DNA from: Rhizobium sp. P38BS-XIX
GTDB taxonomy: Bacteria > Pseudomonadota > Alphaproteobacteria > Rhizobiales > Rhizobiaceae
DNA: 64,000 bases
Assembly: GCF_012641435.1 (NCBI RefSeq)
Contig: NZ_JABAIJ010000003.1
Location: 372,001 to 436,000 of the forward strand
Reading direction: 5' to 3'
Shown: positions 1 through 9,113 of the stretch, piece after piece
Numbering within the stretch: position 1 is the first letter of the stretch
Layout: the number at the start of each line of letters is the position of its first letter
Position numbers and translations under genes: made by a program
Notes under the pieces: generated by a model
Database searches by the model: none
The model's input: only the letters and a program-made list of their open reading frames with translations
What the model was told of the DNA's origin: nothing

Positions 1-26
1 AACGGCCTGTCCCAGGAGGATCAATC

Positions 27-1376
27 ATGGCTCAGAAACACGTCACTTTCGGTATCATGCTGCAGGGCCCGGGCGGCCATATGAACGCCTGGAAGCATCC
101 GAGCGTCCCCGCCGATGCGAGCACCAATCTCAATTTCTTCGTCAAGACTGCCCGTAAGGCGGAAGAGGCCGGTATCGCCTTCGCTTTCGTTGCGGATGGT
201 CTCTATATCAATGAGCAGTCGATCCCGCATTTTCTCAACCGGTTCGAGCCGCTGACCATCCTGTCGGCGCTGGCCGCCTTCACCACAAAGCTCGGGCTGG
301 TCGGCACGGTCTCGACGTCGTACAGCGATCCTTTCACGATTGCGCGCCAGTTCGCCTCGCTGGACCTGATCAGCGGCGGCCGTGCCGGCTGGAATGCCGT
401 GACATCGCCGCTTGAAGGATCCGGCCGTAATTACAGCCGCGAACATCCCGAGCATGAATTGCGCTATGAGATCGCCGACGAATATCTCGATGCGACGAAA
501 GGCCTTTGGGACTCCTGGGATGACGACGCCTTCGTTCGCGACAGGGAAGCCGGCGTCTATGCCGACAAATCCAAGCTGCATCGACTGAACCACAAGGGTC
601 GGTTCTTCCGTATCGAAGGCCCTCTCAACATCAGCCGCTCCAAACAGGGGCAGCCGGTGGTGTTTCAGGCTGGCGCGTCCGATTCCGGCATCCGGCTTGC
701 CGGCAAGCACGCCGATGCCGTCTTTACCAATGGCGGACCGCTGGAAGACGCCAAGGTTTTCTACAAGCAGGTCAAGCAAAGCGCGGTCGCGCACGGTCGT
801 AGCGCAAGGGATGTCGGCATTTTCCCCGGTATAGGCCCAATTGTCGGCGCAACACAGGAGGAGGCCGATGCCAAATACCAGGCAATCCGCAACCTTGTGA
901 CCATCGAGGAGGCGCTCGCCTATCTCGGCCGCTTCTTCGATCATCACGATTTCAGCGTCTATCCGCTGGATGAGCCTTTCCCGGATCTTGGCGATATCGG
1001 CCGCAACAATTTTCGCGCCACGACCGACCGCATAAAGAAGACGGCACGTGAGAAGGGATTGACCCTGCGTGACGTGGCGCTCGATGCCGCAACGCCGCGC
1101 ACTTCGTTTATCGGGACTGCCGAACATATTGCCGATGAGATCATCCGCTGGGTGGATCAGGAAGGCGCGGACGGTTTCATTCTTGGCTTTCCAGTCATCG
1201 GCGAGGGGTTCGACGACTTCTCCAAGCATGTGCTGCCTATCCTGACGAGCCGTGGCTATTTCGACCCGGAACTGAAAGGCGAGACGCTTCGCGATCATCT
1301 TGGTCTGCCGTTCCGCGAGAGCCGTTACGCGGCAAGCTCCGATGACATCGAACCAGCAAAGGCCGTCGGCGCCTGA
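27..1376 (+). CDS. NtaA/SnaA/DszA-family flavin-dependent monooxygenase (CmoJ/YtnJ-like)
   Basis: 449-residue luciferase-like (LLM) monooxygenase of the NtaA/SnaA/SoxA(DszA) subfamily, which uses FMNH2 supplied by a separate reductase and O2. Conserved family blocks are visible: an N-terminal block ending HFLNRFEP and TILSALA, the SGGRAGWN segment near residues 117-124, and KLHRLNHKGRFF further on. Length is typical. The ATG is preceded by AGGAGGA, a near-perfect ribosome binding site. As recalled, Bacillus YtnJ (CmoJ) of the S-(2-succino)cysteine pathway shares these same blocks. It is the first of seven co-directional genes holding a GNAT, an M20 deacylase, a second LLM enzyme and a cystine-type transporter, so a role in oxygenating an N-acetylated S-alkylcysteine is inferred. 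A general sulfonate or aminopolycarboxylate monooxygenase is the alternative. Confidence 0.88.
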   Translation: MAQKHVTFGIMLQGPGGHMNAWKHPSVPADASTNLNFFVKTARKAEEAGIAFAFVADGLYINEQSIPHFLNRFEPLTILSALAAFTTKLGLVGTVSTSYSDPFTIARQFASLDLISGGRAGWNAVTSPLEGSGRNYSREHPEHELRYEIADEYLDATKGLWDSWDDDAFVRDREAGVYADKSKLHRLNHKGRFFRIEGPLNISRSKQGQPVVFQAGASDSGIRLAGKHADAVFTNGGPLEDAKVFYKQVKQSAVAHGRSARDVGIFPGIGPIVGATQEEADAKYQAIRNLVTIEEALAYLGRFFDHHDFSVYPLDEPFPDLGDIGRNNFRATTDRIKKTAREKGLTLRDVALDAATPRTSFIGTAEHIADEIIRWVDQEGADGFILGFPVIGEGFDDFSKHVLPILTSRGYFDPELKGETLRDHLGLPFRESRYAASSDDIEPAKAVGA

Positions 1377-1392
1377 GCCCGGACCGATCACT

Positions 1393-2592
1393 ATGAACGC
1401 CATCATCAAGCCGGATTCCATCAACGATCCCGTCGAGAAGGGAATTGCCGCCTATCTCGACGAGATCATCGCGCTGCGTCACGACTTCCACCAGTATCCC
1501 GAACTTGCCTTTCAGGAGCATCGCACCTCCAAGCGGATTGCGTCGCTTCTGAGCGATTGGGGTTATGAGGTTGCAACGGGCATCGCCGGAACGGGCGTCG
1601 TGGCGACTCTGAAGCGCGGAGAGGGGTCCCGCAGCCTCGGCATCAGAGCCGACATGGATGCGCTGCCCATCGAGGAAACGACAAGGGTCGACTATGCCAG
1701 CAGCAATCCCGGTGTCATGCACGCCTGCGGCCATGACGGACACACGTCCATATTGCTTGCCGCTGCGCGCTATCTTGCCGAGAGCGGCAATTTCAGCGGC
1801 ACCTTACGGCTGATTTTTCAGCCGGCCGAGGAGATTGGCGCCGGGGCGCGCAAGATGTTGTCTGAAGGCTTGTTCGATCGCTTCCCTGTCGATGCGGTCT
1901 TTGGGCTGCACAATTGGCCGGGGGTACCTGAGGGGCAGTTCGGCTTCGTCGTCGGACCGGCAATGGCCTCCGTCGACCAGGCGTTGATCCGGATTGTCGG
2001 CAAGGGCGGCCATGGAGCCGAACCGCATCGCGCCGTCGACCCGGTGCTGGCTTCGGCCTCCTTCATCACGGCACTCCAAAGCGTGGTATCGCGAAACATC
2101 GATCCGCAGGATATGGCCGTCGCCACAGTAGGCTCCATACACGCGGGCTCCGCTTCGAACGTCATCCCGGAAAGCGTCGAGCTGAAGCTCACCATGCGTG
2201 CTTTCAGCGAAACGGTTCGGGTCAAACTACAGGAGCGGATACCCGCGCTTGCCCGCGCTCAGGCCGAGAGCTTCGGAGCAGAGGCAGACGTTAGCTATCG
2301 TCTCGGCTTTCCTGCTCTCGTCAATCACGCCGACGAGACGGACTTTGCCCGCGAAGTCGCAGTGCAAGCATTGGGACCTGCGGCTTTGGCGGCCAATTTC
2401 AGACCGCGCACCGCGAGCGAGGACTTCGCCTTCATGCTGGAGGCAAAGCCGGGCAGCTACCTCTTCGTTGGCAACGGAGACAGCGCACCGCTGCATAGCG
2501 CTCAATACGATTTCAACGACGCGATCATCGCACCCGCCGCCCGCTACTGGGTGCGCCTCGCCGAAACCTTCCTTGCTGATGACAACAGGTGA
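1393..2592 (+). CDS. M20 family amidohydrolase (SndB/YtnL-like N-acyl amino acid deacylase)
   Basis: 399-residue zinc peptidase-like deacylase of the M20D (AmhX/HipO/IAA-amino-acid hydrolase) group. Visible motifs: GIRADMDALPIEE near 83-95, HACGHDGHT at 110-118 with the metal ligands, and PAEEIGAG near 144-151 with the catalytic glutamates; a small dimerisation domain follows. An in-frame start at 1300 would lie inside the upstream monooxygenase gene, so the ATG at 1393, 16 bases after that gene's stop, is chosen although its ribosome site is weak. In the Bacillus ytm operon the M20 enzyme removes the N-acetyl group after the monooxygenase step, and the same job is inferred here from operon content. 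Substrate is not readable from sequence. Confidence 0.88.
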   Translation: MNAIIKPDSINDPVEKGIAAYLDEIIALRHDFHQYPELAFQEHRTSKRIASLLSDWGYEVATGIAGTGVVATLKRGEGSRSLGIRADMDALPIEETTRVDYASSNPGVMHACGHDGHTSILLAAARYLAESGNFSGTLRLIFQPAEEIGAGARKMLSEGLFDRFPVDAVFGLHNWPGVPEGQFGFVVGPAMASVDQALIRIVGKGGHGAEPHRAVDPVLASASFITALQSVVSRNIDPQDMAVATVGSIHAGSASNVIPESVELKLTMRAFSETVRVKLQERIPALARAQAESFGAEADVSYRLGFPALVNHADETDFAREVAVQALGPAALAANFRPRTASEDFAFMLEAKPGSYLFVGNGDSAPLHSAQYDFNDAIIAPAARYWVRLAETFLADDNR

Positions 2593-2600
2593 CAACCGAC

Positions 2601-3149
2601 ATGAGCGATACGTTTCTCTACACGACCACGCTGGATCCTCGCGCCAAGCCGCTGATCGACGAGCTGATTTTCGAGTATGACAGCCGTTACGGCACCTACT
2701 TCAACGCGGAAGGTGCCGCTGCCGAGTTGAACCGTTACCCGCCGGAGGCATTCGCTCCGCCCCACGGAAACTTTCTGCTTCTTCTACGTGATGGAGAGAC
2801 GATCGGCGGTGGTGCTTTCAAGCACTACAATGAGCGGACAGCCGAATTCAAACGCATATGGACACGGCATGATCTCCGCCGGCAGGGATTGGCACGCAAG
2901 CTTTTGGTCGAGCTCGAGCTGCAGGCCGCCCGGCAGGGTTATCAGCGCATCTATCTGACGACAGGCTTTCGTCAGCCGGAGGCCGTCGGTCTCTATCTGA
3001 ACAATGGTTACACGGCACTCTTCGACACATCGGTCGATCCCGAAATCTACAAGAGCCTGCCTTTCGAGAAGGATGTTCGGCATCTGGCGCCGTCCTATCG
3101 CCCTGAGGCTTCCGACTTGCAGCCGCGTCTGGCCGTCGCCGGACGATGA
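2601..3149 (+). CDS. GNAT family N-acetyltransferase
   Basis: 182-residue acetyltransferase. The acetyl-CoA pyrophosphate loop RRQGLA lies at 93-98, preceded by the beta4 strand EFKRIWT and followed by an alpha3 helix, and the C-terminal GLYLNNGY block is typical of GNATs. A GTG at 2589 overlaps the previous stop, but AGGTGA at 2587-2592 is ideally spaced for the ATG at 2601. Its operon neighbours suggest that it acetylates the amino group of an imported S-substituted cysteine before oxygenation, the role of SnaA/YtmI in Bacillus. This is inference; GNAT specificity cannot be read from the sequence. Confidence 0.85.
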   Translation: MSDTFLYTTTLDPRAKPLIDELIFEYDSRYGTYFNAEGAAAELNRYPPEAFAPPHGNFLLLLRDGETIGGGAFKHYNERTAEFKRIWTRHDLRRQGLARKLLVELELQAARQGYQRIYLTTGFRQPEAVGLYLNNGYTALFDTSVDPEIYKSLPFEKDVRHLAPSYRPEASDLQPRLAVAGR

Positions 3150-3189
3150 CGGCGACGCGACGCAACGACAATCATAAGGGGCAAGCATC

Positions 3190-4974
3190 ATGGCACTCAC
3201 CACGGATTTCGCCGGCATCAATGCGACGACGGGAGAAAACGAGAAGAAGACAGACTATGCGCGCTATCGCATCGTGCCGGCGCGGCATCCGGGACGGACG
3301 GCAGGCACGATCTTCGCCGCATTCGTTCTCGTCGCCATTCTCTATTCGACCTTTACCAATCCTCGCTGGGGTTGGGGTGTGTTTGCAGAGTGGTTCTTTG
3401 CCGAGCCTGTGCTCGTCGGGCTTGGCAGGACGTTACTTCTGACTGCGCTTGCGGCCGTTTCCGGTTCTGTTCTCGGGACAGCCCTGGCCTTGGCGCGCGT
3501 ATCGAAATCACCGCTGCTGTCGAGCCTCTCCTGGGGGTATATCTGGCTGCTGCGTTCCATCCCGATGATCGTGCTGTTGCTGGTGCTGAACAACCTCGGC
3601 TATCTCTATGAGACCATCGCCATCGGCGTACCCTTTACCGACAAGGTGCTTTTCGATTATCCGACGACGCAGCTTCTGACGCCGTTTGCCGCCGCCTTCC
3701 TCGGCTTGACGCTGAACCAGTCGGCCTTCTTCGCCGAGATCGTTCGCGGCGGGATTCTGTCCGTCGATCAGGGCCAGCTCGAAGCTGCCGCCGCGCTCGG
3801 CCTGCCACGTCGACGCCAGGCATTCCGTATCGTTCTTCCGCAAGCCATGCGTTCGATTCTTCCGACAGGATTCAACGAGATCATCGGGCTCGCCAAGAGC
3901 ACGTCGATGGTCTACGTGCTCGCGCTGCCGGAACTTTTCTACACCGTGCAGGTCATCTACCGCCGAAATCTCGAAGTCATTCCGCTCCTGATGGTCGCTA
4001 CGGTCTGGTATCTCGTTATCATGACGGTCCTGTCGATCGCGCAGCACTACATCGAGCGTTATTTCTCGAAGGGTGCCTTGCGCAATCCGACCCCGCTGCC
4101 GTTCCAGGCATTCTTCCAGCGCTTTCGTCGGCCGCTGCCAAACGTCGCGGCTAATGTCGGCTCGGATACCGCGTCGCTCGCAGCATTCCGCAGCGTGACC
4201 GGACTGCGCGCCAAAGGCGGCGCTGTGCGTATCCACGGAATATCGAAAAGCTTCGGCACGTTGAAGGTTCTCGACAATATCGAACTCAGCCTTCCGGCCG
4301 GCAGTGTCACCGCGATTGTAGGTCCTTCAGGTTCCGGCAAATCGACATTGCTGCGGTCCATAAACCATCTGGAACGCGTCGACAGTGGTTTCATCTCGGT
4401 GGACAGCGAGCTTGTCGGCTACGCGCAGAAAGGCGAGGTTCTCTACGAACTGAAGGAGAAGGACATCCTGAAGCGCCGGACCGATATCGGCATGGTATTC
4501 CAGAGCTTCAATCTGTTCCCGCATCTCACCGTTCTGGAAAATCTGATCGAAGCGCCGATACAGGTGCGCGGTCTGGGGCGGGACGAGGCCGTGGTATTGG
4601 CGCAGGAGTTGCTGGCGCGCGTCGGTCTCGGTGACAAGATAAATGCCTATCCACGCCAGCTCTCCGGCGGCCAGCAGCAACGGGTTGCCATTGCGCGCGC
4701 TCTAGCCCTGCGTCCGAAGGTCCTTCTGTTCGATGAGCCCACTTCCGCGCTCGATCCGGAGCTCGTCGGCGAAGTGCTCGATGTCATCAAGGAGCTTGCG
4801 CGCACCGGCACGACGCTGGTCATCGTAACCCACGAAATCGGCTTTGCGCGTGAGGTCGCCGATACCGTCGTCTTCATGGAGGGCGGCCATATTATCGAAG
4901 CTGGCACACCGGCACAGATCCTCAATGATGCGAGACATCCGCGCACGCGCGAATTCCTCGCCAAGGTTCTCTAG
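3190..4974 (+). CDS. Polar amino acid ABC transporter, fused permease and ATPase
   Basis: 594-residue fusion of a HisM/GlnP-type permease and a GlnQ-type ATPase. The permease occupies about residues 40-300, with the EAA loop at 198-219 ([17 protein letters not shown]). After a linker the ATPase begins near 345: Walker [10 protein letters not shown] at 378-386, then [21 protein letters not shown] and the switch histidine in VTHE. The two functions are normally separate genes, and one polypeptide here would give a homodimeric importer core. The two binding proteins that follow (5067 and 6089) presumably feed this core. Content parallels the TcyJKLMN cystine/S-alkylcysteine transporter of Bacillus, though another polar amino acid is possible. 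ATG at 3190 follows GGGGCA, a modest ribosome site. Confidence 0.92.
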   Translation: MALTTDFAGINATTGENEKKTDYARYRIVPARHPGRTAGTIFAAFVLVAILYSTFTNPRWGWGVFAEWFFAEPVLVGLGRTLLLTALAAVSGSVLGTALALARVSKSPLLSSLSWGYIWLLRSIPMIVLLLVLNNLGYLYETIAIGVPFTDKVLFDYPTTQLLTPFAAAFLGLTLNQSAFFAEIVRGGILSVDQGQLEAAAALGLPRRRQAFRIVLPQAMRSILPTGFNEIIGLAKSTSMVYVLALPELFYTVQVIYRRNLEVIPLLMVATVWYLVIMTVLSIAQHYIERYFSKGALRNPTPLPFQAFFQRFRRPLPNVAANVGSDTASLAAFRSVTGLRAKGGAVRIHGISKSFGTLKVLDNIELSLPAGSVTAIVGPSGSGKSTLLRSINHLERVDSGFISVDSELVGYAQKGEVLYELKEKDILKRRTDIGMVFQSFNLFPHLTVLENLIEAPIQVRGLGRDEAVVLAQELLARVGLGDKINAYPRQLSGGQQQRVAIARALALRPKVLLFDEPTSALDPELVGEVLDVIKELARTGTTLVIVTHEIGFAREVADTVVFMEGGHIIEAGTPAQILNDARHPRTREFLAKVL

Positions 4975-5066
4975 CGAACAAGCGCTGGCGAAAAAATGCC
5001 GAGCCCCGACGGCATTCGGGCAATGACGACAACCAAGACAACTTTAAGATGAAACGGAGAAGGGAC

Positions 5067-6011
5067 ATGGCATTTTTAGATAGTGCACGGTACGTGCTCG
5101 CGGGGGTCATTACAGCCGTAGCGCTGAATTGCACTCCGGCCAGTGCAGCCGAGAAGTTCAATCTGAGCCCGGATACATCCAACCGCATCAGGGCGGAGAA
5201 GGATGAGGCAGCGATCAAGGCGATCGCACCGGGCTTCAAGTTCGTCACTCCCGGCAAGCTCACGGTGGCGATCAACCCATGGGATCCGCCTATCGCCACT
5301 TACGCGACGGATGCGAAGACCGTCGTCGGCGCCGATCCCGATATCGCGCAATTGCTTGCCGACTCCCTCGGTCTGCAGCTCGAGTTGGTCCCCGTTGCCT
5401 GGGAGGATTGGCCGCTCGGGGTTTCCTCCGGCAAGTATGATGCGGTGATTTCCAACGTGACTGTCACCGAAGAGCGGAAGCTGAAATTCGACTTCTCGAC
5501 CTACCGGCGCGACGTGCTTGGCTTCTACGTGAAAGCGGACAGCAAGATCGCCGAGATCAAGGAACCGAAGGATGTCGCAGGTCTCAAGGTCATCACTGGC
5601 GCCGGGACCAACCAGGAAAAGATCATTCTCGAATGGGATCGTCAGAACGTCGCAGCCGGCCTGAAGCCGATCGAAGTTCAGTATTATGACGATCGTGCCG
5701 CCGCCGATCTTGCTTTGCAGTCCGGTCGCGCCGATGTCGAATTCAATCCGAATGCGACGCAGGCCTATAAGGCCTCGATCAACGGCACGCGCAAGCTTGT
5801 CGGAACCGTCTCGGGCGGATGGCCGCTGACGGCTGAAATCGCGGTTACCACGAAGAAGGGCGCTGGTCTTGCCGATGCCCTCACACTCGCCATCAACGAT
5901 CGGATCAAGGACGGCAAATATGGCGAAGTGCTGAAGCACTGGAGCCTGGCTGCCGAAGCGGTCGATCAATCCAAGACCAACCCTGCGGGCCTGCCGAAGA
6001 GCGGTTCGTAA
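5067..6011 (+). CDS. Amino acid ABC transporter periplasmic binding protein (first of a pair)
   Basis: 314-residue family 3 solute-binding protein with an N-terminal signal peptide (hydrophobic run then cleavage near ASA-AEKF). The binding-domain signatures YDAVISNVTVTEERK and FDFSTYRRDVLGFYVK are clear. A start at 5049 is also in frame, but the GGAGAAGGGA stretch directly before 5067 fits that ATG better. It is a close paralogue of the next gene: the shared blocks TYATDAKTVVGADP, GLKPIE and QYYDD are nearly identical. The pair probably serves the fused permease-ATPase upstream, the two proteins perhaps differing in ligand, as with TcyJ and TcyK in Bacillus. Confidence 0.9.
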   Translation: MAFLDSARYVLAGVITAVALNCTPASAAEKFNLSPDTSNRIRAEKDEAAIKAIAPGFKFVTPGKLTVAINPWDPPIATYATDAKTVVGADPDIAQLLADSLGLQLELVPVAWEDWPLGVSSGKYDAVISNVTVTEERKLKFDFSTYRRDVLGFYVKADSKIAEIKEPKDVAGLKVITGAGTNQEKIILEWDRQNVAAGLKPIEVQYYDDRAAADLALQSGRADVEFNPNATQAYKASINGTRKLVGTVSGGWPLTAEIAVTTKKGAGLADALTLAINDRIKDGKYGEVLKHWSLAAEAVDQSKTNPAGLPKSGS

Positions 6012-6019
6012 TGTTGGTC

Positions 6020-6058
6020 GAGCGGACCGGCGTTGGTGGGGCCCTCGCCGGTCCGCTC
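6020..6058. other. Intercistronic hairpin after the first binding-protein gene
   Basis: Perfect 13-bp inverted repeat: GAGCGGACCGGCG at 6020-6032 and its complement at 6046-6058, 13-nt loop. No T-tract follows, and the next gene starts 30 bases downstream. It is more likely an mRNA 3'-end stabiliser or attenuator that raises binding-protein level than a full terminator. Confidence 0.7.
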
Positions 6059-6088
6059 CCATGAATCTCAGATGGAGATACAGTTTCC

Positions 6089-7027
6089 GTGACTATTCTT
6101 TCCAGCCTTAGAAGCAGGTTTGCCGCCGTTGCCGCTATTACCTTGATCGGTCTTGGACCGGCGAGCGCGGCCGAGGATTTCGATCTTAGTCCTCAGCAGC
6201 CGGGACGCATTCATGCGGCAAAGAACGAGGCGGCAATTGCCGCCATCCCGAAGGATTTCAAGTTCGTGACGCCGGGGAAATTCACCGTGGCGGTCGCGCC
6301 CGGCGGACCGCCGCTTGCCACCTACGCGACAGACGCGAAGACCGTCGTCGGGGCGGATCCGGATTATGCCTATGCCGTTGCCGACGCGCTTGGTCTGCAG
6401 CTGGACCTGGTTCCGGTGGCGTGGATCGATTGGCCGCTCGGACTGACATCGGGCAAATACGACGCTGTCATTTCCAATGTCGGCGTGACCGAGCAGCGCA
6501 AGGAGAAGTTCGATTTCTCCACCTATCGCCAGGGACTTCACGGGTTCTTCGTCAAAAGCGACAGCAGGATTGCGTCAATCAGGGAGCCCAAGGATGCGGC
6601 GGGTCTGCGGATCATCGTCGGCGCCGGCACCAATCAGGAGCGGATTCTGCTGAAATGGAGCGATGAAGACGTCAAAGCCGGCCTGAAGCCGATCGAGCTG
6701 CAATATTATGACGATGACGCGGCGAGCCTTCTCGCACTGCAATCGGCTCGTGCCGACGTCATCGTGCAGCCTCACGCTCAGCTCGTCTACATCGCCGCGC
6801 GCGACAAGAACATCAAGCGCGTCGGCACGCTTAGCGCAGGCTGGCCGGACCGGTCCGATGTCGCGATCACCACGCGCAAGGGCAGCGGCCTTGCCGATGC
6901 ACTGACCGCGGCCACCAATGGTCTCATCAAGGACGGCACCTACGCAAAGATACTGGATCACTGGCATCTCGCCGAGGAAGCGTTGCCTGCTTCGGAAACA
7001 AACCCGCCCGGCTTGCCGAAATATTGA
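6089..7027 (+). CDS. Amino acid ABC transporter periplasmic binding protein (second of a pair)
   Basis: 312-residue family 3 periplasmic binding protein, tandem paralogue of 5067-6011. GTG start, with GATGGAGATA about 10 bases upstream. Signal peptide over residues 1-28 with cleavage after PASA. It keeps YDAVISNVGVTEQRK and FDFSTYRQGLHGFFVK, but ligand-pocket segments differ from its twin (for instance ARADVIVQPHAQ versus GRADVEFNPNAT), suggesting a shifted ligand range. It is followed by the second monooxygenase with no intervening hairpin: the stop at 7025-7027 lies just before the next gene's GAGGAG ribosome site. Confidence 0.9.
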   Translation: MTILSSLRSRFAAVAAITLIGLGPASAAEDFDLSPQQPGRIHAAKNEAAIAAIPKDFKFVTPGKFTVAVAPGGPPLATYATDAKTVVGADPDYAYAVADALGLQLDLVPVAWIDWPLGLTSGKYDAVISNVGVTEQRKEKFDFSTYRQGLHGFFVKSDSRIASIREPKDAAGLRIIVGAGTNQERILLKWSDEDVKAGLKPIELQYYDDDAASLLALQSARADVIVQPHAQLVYIAARDKNIKRVGTLSAGWPDRSDVAITTRKGSGLADALTAATNGLIKDGTYAKILDHWHLAEEALPASETNPPGLPKY

Positions 7028-7038
7028 GGAGACGTGCG

Positions 7039-8079
7039 ATGAGCCATCCAACCCCATCGATCCGCCACATCGGCTTTCTGACACCAGGCAACTATCCGGA
7101 CGAAGATCCCTTGGCGGGCTTGGAACAAACCCTGCAACTGCTTGAACACGGTGAGCAAAAGGGGTTTGACAGCGCTTGGGTCCGCCAGCGGCATCTTGAG
7201 CCGGGCATATCATCAGCCAGCGCCTTCCTTGCGGCGGCAACGCAGCGGACGCGCACCATCGAGCTCGGAACGGCCGTGATCCCGATCGGCTACGAAAGCC
7301 CCTATCGTCTGGCGGAGGACCTTGCCACGGTGGACGTTCTCTCGCGTGGGCGACTGAACATCGGCTTGAGTGCGGGGCGGCCCCTGCACGCGGATCTGAT
7401 CGGTCCACTTGCCTTTGACGGTGATTGGGAAAGTCATGATTTCTCACACCAGAGAGTGCTGCGTTTCGCCAATAATCTGCGAGGGACCTATATTGGCGAT
7501 CAGAAGACAGTCATAAAGACGCCCTTCGGCCCCCAGCGGCCACGCCTGCAACCCTATGCGAAGGGTTTGATCGATCGCATATGGTACGGCGGCGGGTCGT
7601 TGCGCTCAGCGGAATGGGCCGGAAGGAGCGGTTTCAATCTCCTGATCGGCAATGTGACGACAGGGGAAGAGACCGATGATTTCTTCGTCGCGCAGTCGAG
7701 GCAGCTCAAGACCTATCGGGCTTCGGGTGGCGAGGAGAGGCGCGTGGCGCTTGGACGTGTCATCGTGCCGTTCGATAGCGCGGATTCCTTGACGCGAAAG
7801 CGCTATACGGATTACGCGGCGGGACGTCACGAGCGCACGCTCTCGCCACAAGGCGATCGCAGAACGCTTTTTGACCGCGATATCGTCGGCACGTCGGACG
7901 AGATTCTGGAGCGTCTGTTTGCCGATCCTATCCTGCCTTACGTCAGCGAATTCCGCCTGGAGCTGCCTTATGAGTTTCAAGATGAGGAATACAGGCAGAT
8001 CCTGCACGACTTCGTGACCTCGATCGCTCCGGAATTGGGATGGAAAGCCACGCCGGTCCTGCGACGATCGGCATCCTGA
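7039..8079 (+). CDS. LLM-class flavin-dependent oxidoreductase, MsnO8/YtmO-like (CmoO-like)
   Basis: 346-residue bacterial-luciferase-like monooxygenase, shorter and of a different subgroup from the gene at 27. Family features: SAWVRQRHLEPG, LGTAVIPIGYESPYRLAEDLATVDVLSRGRLNIGLSAGRP and a C-terminal FRLELPYEF. ATG at 7039 has GAGGAG seven bases upstream; an in-frame TTG at 7024 overlapping the previous stop is less likely. Having two different LLM enzymes in one operon with GNAT, M20 and a cystine-type transporter is the hallmark of the Bacillus ytm operon (CmoO and CmoJ). It is the last gene before a strong terminator. Confidence 0.88.
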   Translation: MSHPTPSIRHIGFLTPGNYPDEDPLAGLEQTLQLLEHGEQKGFDSAWVRQRHLEPGISSASAFLAAATQRTRTIELGTAVIPIGYESPYRLAEDLATVDVLSRGRLNIGLSAGRPLHADLIGPLAFDGDWESHDFSHQRVLRFANNLRGTYIGDQKTVIKTPFGPQRPRLQPYAKGLIDRIWYGGGSLRSAEWAGRSGFNLLIGNVTTGEETDDFFVAQSRQLKTYRASGGEERRVALGRVIVPFDSADSLTRKRYTDYAAGRHERTLSPQGDRRTLFDRDIVGTSDEILERLFADPILPYVSEFRLELPYEFQDEEYRQILHDFVTSIAPELGWKATPVLRRSAS

Positions 8080-8102
8080 TATCGACACGCATTCAGCAAA
8101 GC

Positions 8103-8131
8103 AAACGGAGCAAGGATCTTGCTCCGTTTTT
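8103..8131 (+). terminator. Rho-independent terminator of the 27-8079 operon
   Basis: 12-bp perfect stem: AAACGGAGCAAG at 8103-8114 and its complement at 8118-8129, loop GAT, and a run of five T at 8127-8131. It sits 23 bases after the stop of the last gene and also separates the operon from the convergent ATPase gene ending at 8153. Confidence 0.9.
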
Positions 8132-8152
8132 GATATGTCGGCTGCTGATCAA

Positions 8153-8992
8153 TCAGGTCGGGATGGCGACAGGATGACCTGATGCCGGGTGCTGTATGAT
8201 GTGCATGTCGAGGCCATAGATGGATTTCAGCGCTTCCGTCGTCAGAATATCGTCCGGTGGCCCGTTGGCGATGATCTTGCCGGAGTGTAGGGCGATGATG
8301 TGATCGCAGAAGCGGGCGGCCATGTTGACATCGTGCAGCACGACGACGACGCCGAGGCCTCTTGCATGGCTGAGGCTCTGGACAAGAGACAGCACTTCGA
8401 TCTGATGGGCAACGTCGAGTGCGGATATCGGTTCGTCGAGCAGCAGGCACTCCGCATCCTGGGCAACGAGCATCGCAAGCCAGACGCGCTGGCGCTCGCC
8501 GCCGGAAAGCGTGTCGACCAACCGGTCGGCCATGCCGGCGACATCCGTCAGCTTCATGGCTTCCTCGACCTTTTCGCGATCGGTTTGCCCGAAGCGGCCA
8601 AGAGCGCCGTGCCATGGATAGCGTCCGAGCGCGACCAGTTCGCGCACCAGCATGCCGGCGGCGGCAGGCGTGGCCTGAGGCAAATAGGCGACCTTGCGCG
8701 CGAAGGCCCGGTCACCCCACTCCGTCAGGGGCTTGCCTTCGAAGCGGATGGTGCCGGCGGCCGGAGGCTGCTGTCTGGCCAGCAGCTTGAGCAGCGTCGA
8801 CTTCCCAGAGCCGTTGTGACCGATCAGACCGACAATGCGTCGCGGCGCGAGCGTCAGGTTCAAAGGCTGAAGCAGGGTTCGGCCGCCAACGCCAAAAGAG
8901 ACACCGTCGAGCTGGAAAAGATCTTCACCGCCCATGGTTGAAACGTCGACAGGAGGCACGGAGCGTGCTTCTGAGCCACTCGTCATCATCAT
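8153..8992 (-). CDS. Iron-siderophore (FhuC/FecE-type) ABC transporter ATP-binding protein, orphan
   Basis: 279-residue ATPase. Walker A GHNGSGKST at 58-66, signature LSGGERQRVWLAMLVAQDAECLLLDEPISALD, and the switch histidine in VVLHDVNMAARF; the PWHGALGRFG block before the signature is typical of FhuC/FecE/BtuD-like importers of siderophores. Three consecutive ATG codons open the gene; AAGGA lies seven bases before the first. No intact permease or binding protein adjoins it; only the decayed tail of a FecCD permease remains just upstream (9114-9240). It may serve another transporter or be on its way to loss, but the reading frame itself looks intact. Confidence 0.88.
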   Translation of the reverse strand: MMMTSGSEARSVPPVDVSTMGGEDLFQLDGVSFGVGGRTLLQPLNLTLAPRRIVGLIGHNGSGKSTLLKLLARQQPPAAGTIRFEGKPLTEWGDRAFARKVAYLPQATPAAAGMLVRELVALGRYPWHGALGRFGQTDREKVEEAMKLTDVAGMADRLVDTLSGGERQRVWLAMLVAQDAECLLLDEPISALDVAHQIEVLSLVQSLSHARGLGVVVVLHDVNMAARFCDHIIALHSGKIIANGPPDDILTTEALKSIYGLDMHIIQHPASGHPVAIPT

Positions 8993-9113
8993 TCACATTC
9001 CTTCGTCTCTGCGCACCGTTCGATCCGCAGGCGGGTGCTCGATGCTGCGCTCACGTCTACCAAGATATGGGCTTGCATTGCTATAGCTATTCTTGAGTTT
9101 AATGCACTTGTTT

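Noticed and set aside
21..1424. 467-residue open frame on the minus strand opposite the first monooxygenase
   Set aside because: High-GC shadow frame: no recognisable domain, no ribosome site, and the plus strand carries strong family motifs throughout.
8993..9113. RirA or Irr iron box upstream of the FhuC-like gene
   Set aside because: Searched by eye for the iron-responsive and ICE-type motifs; no convincing match, only AT-rich sequence.
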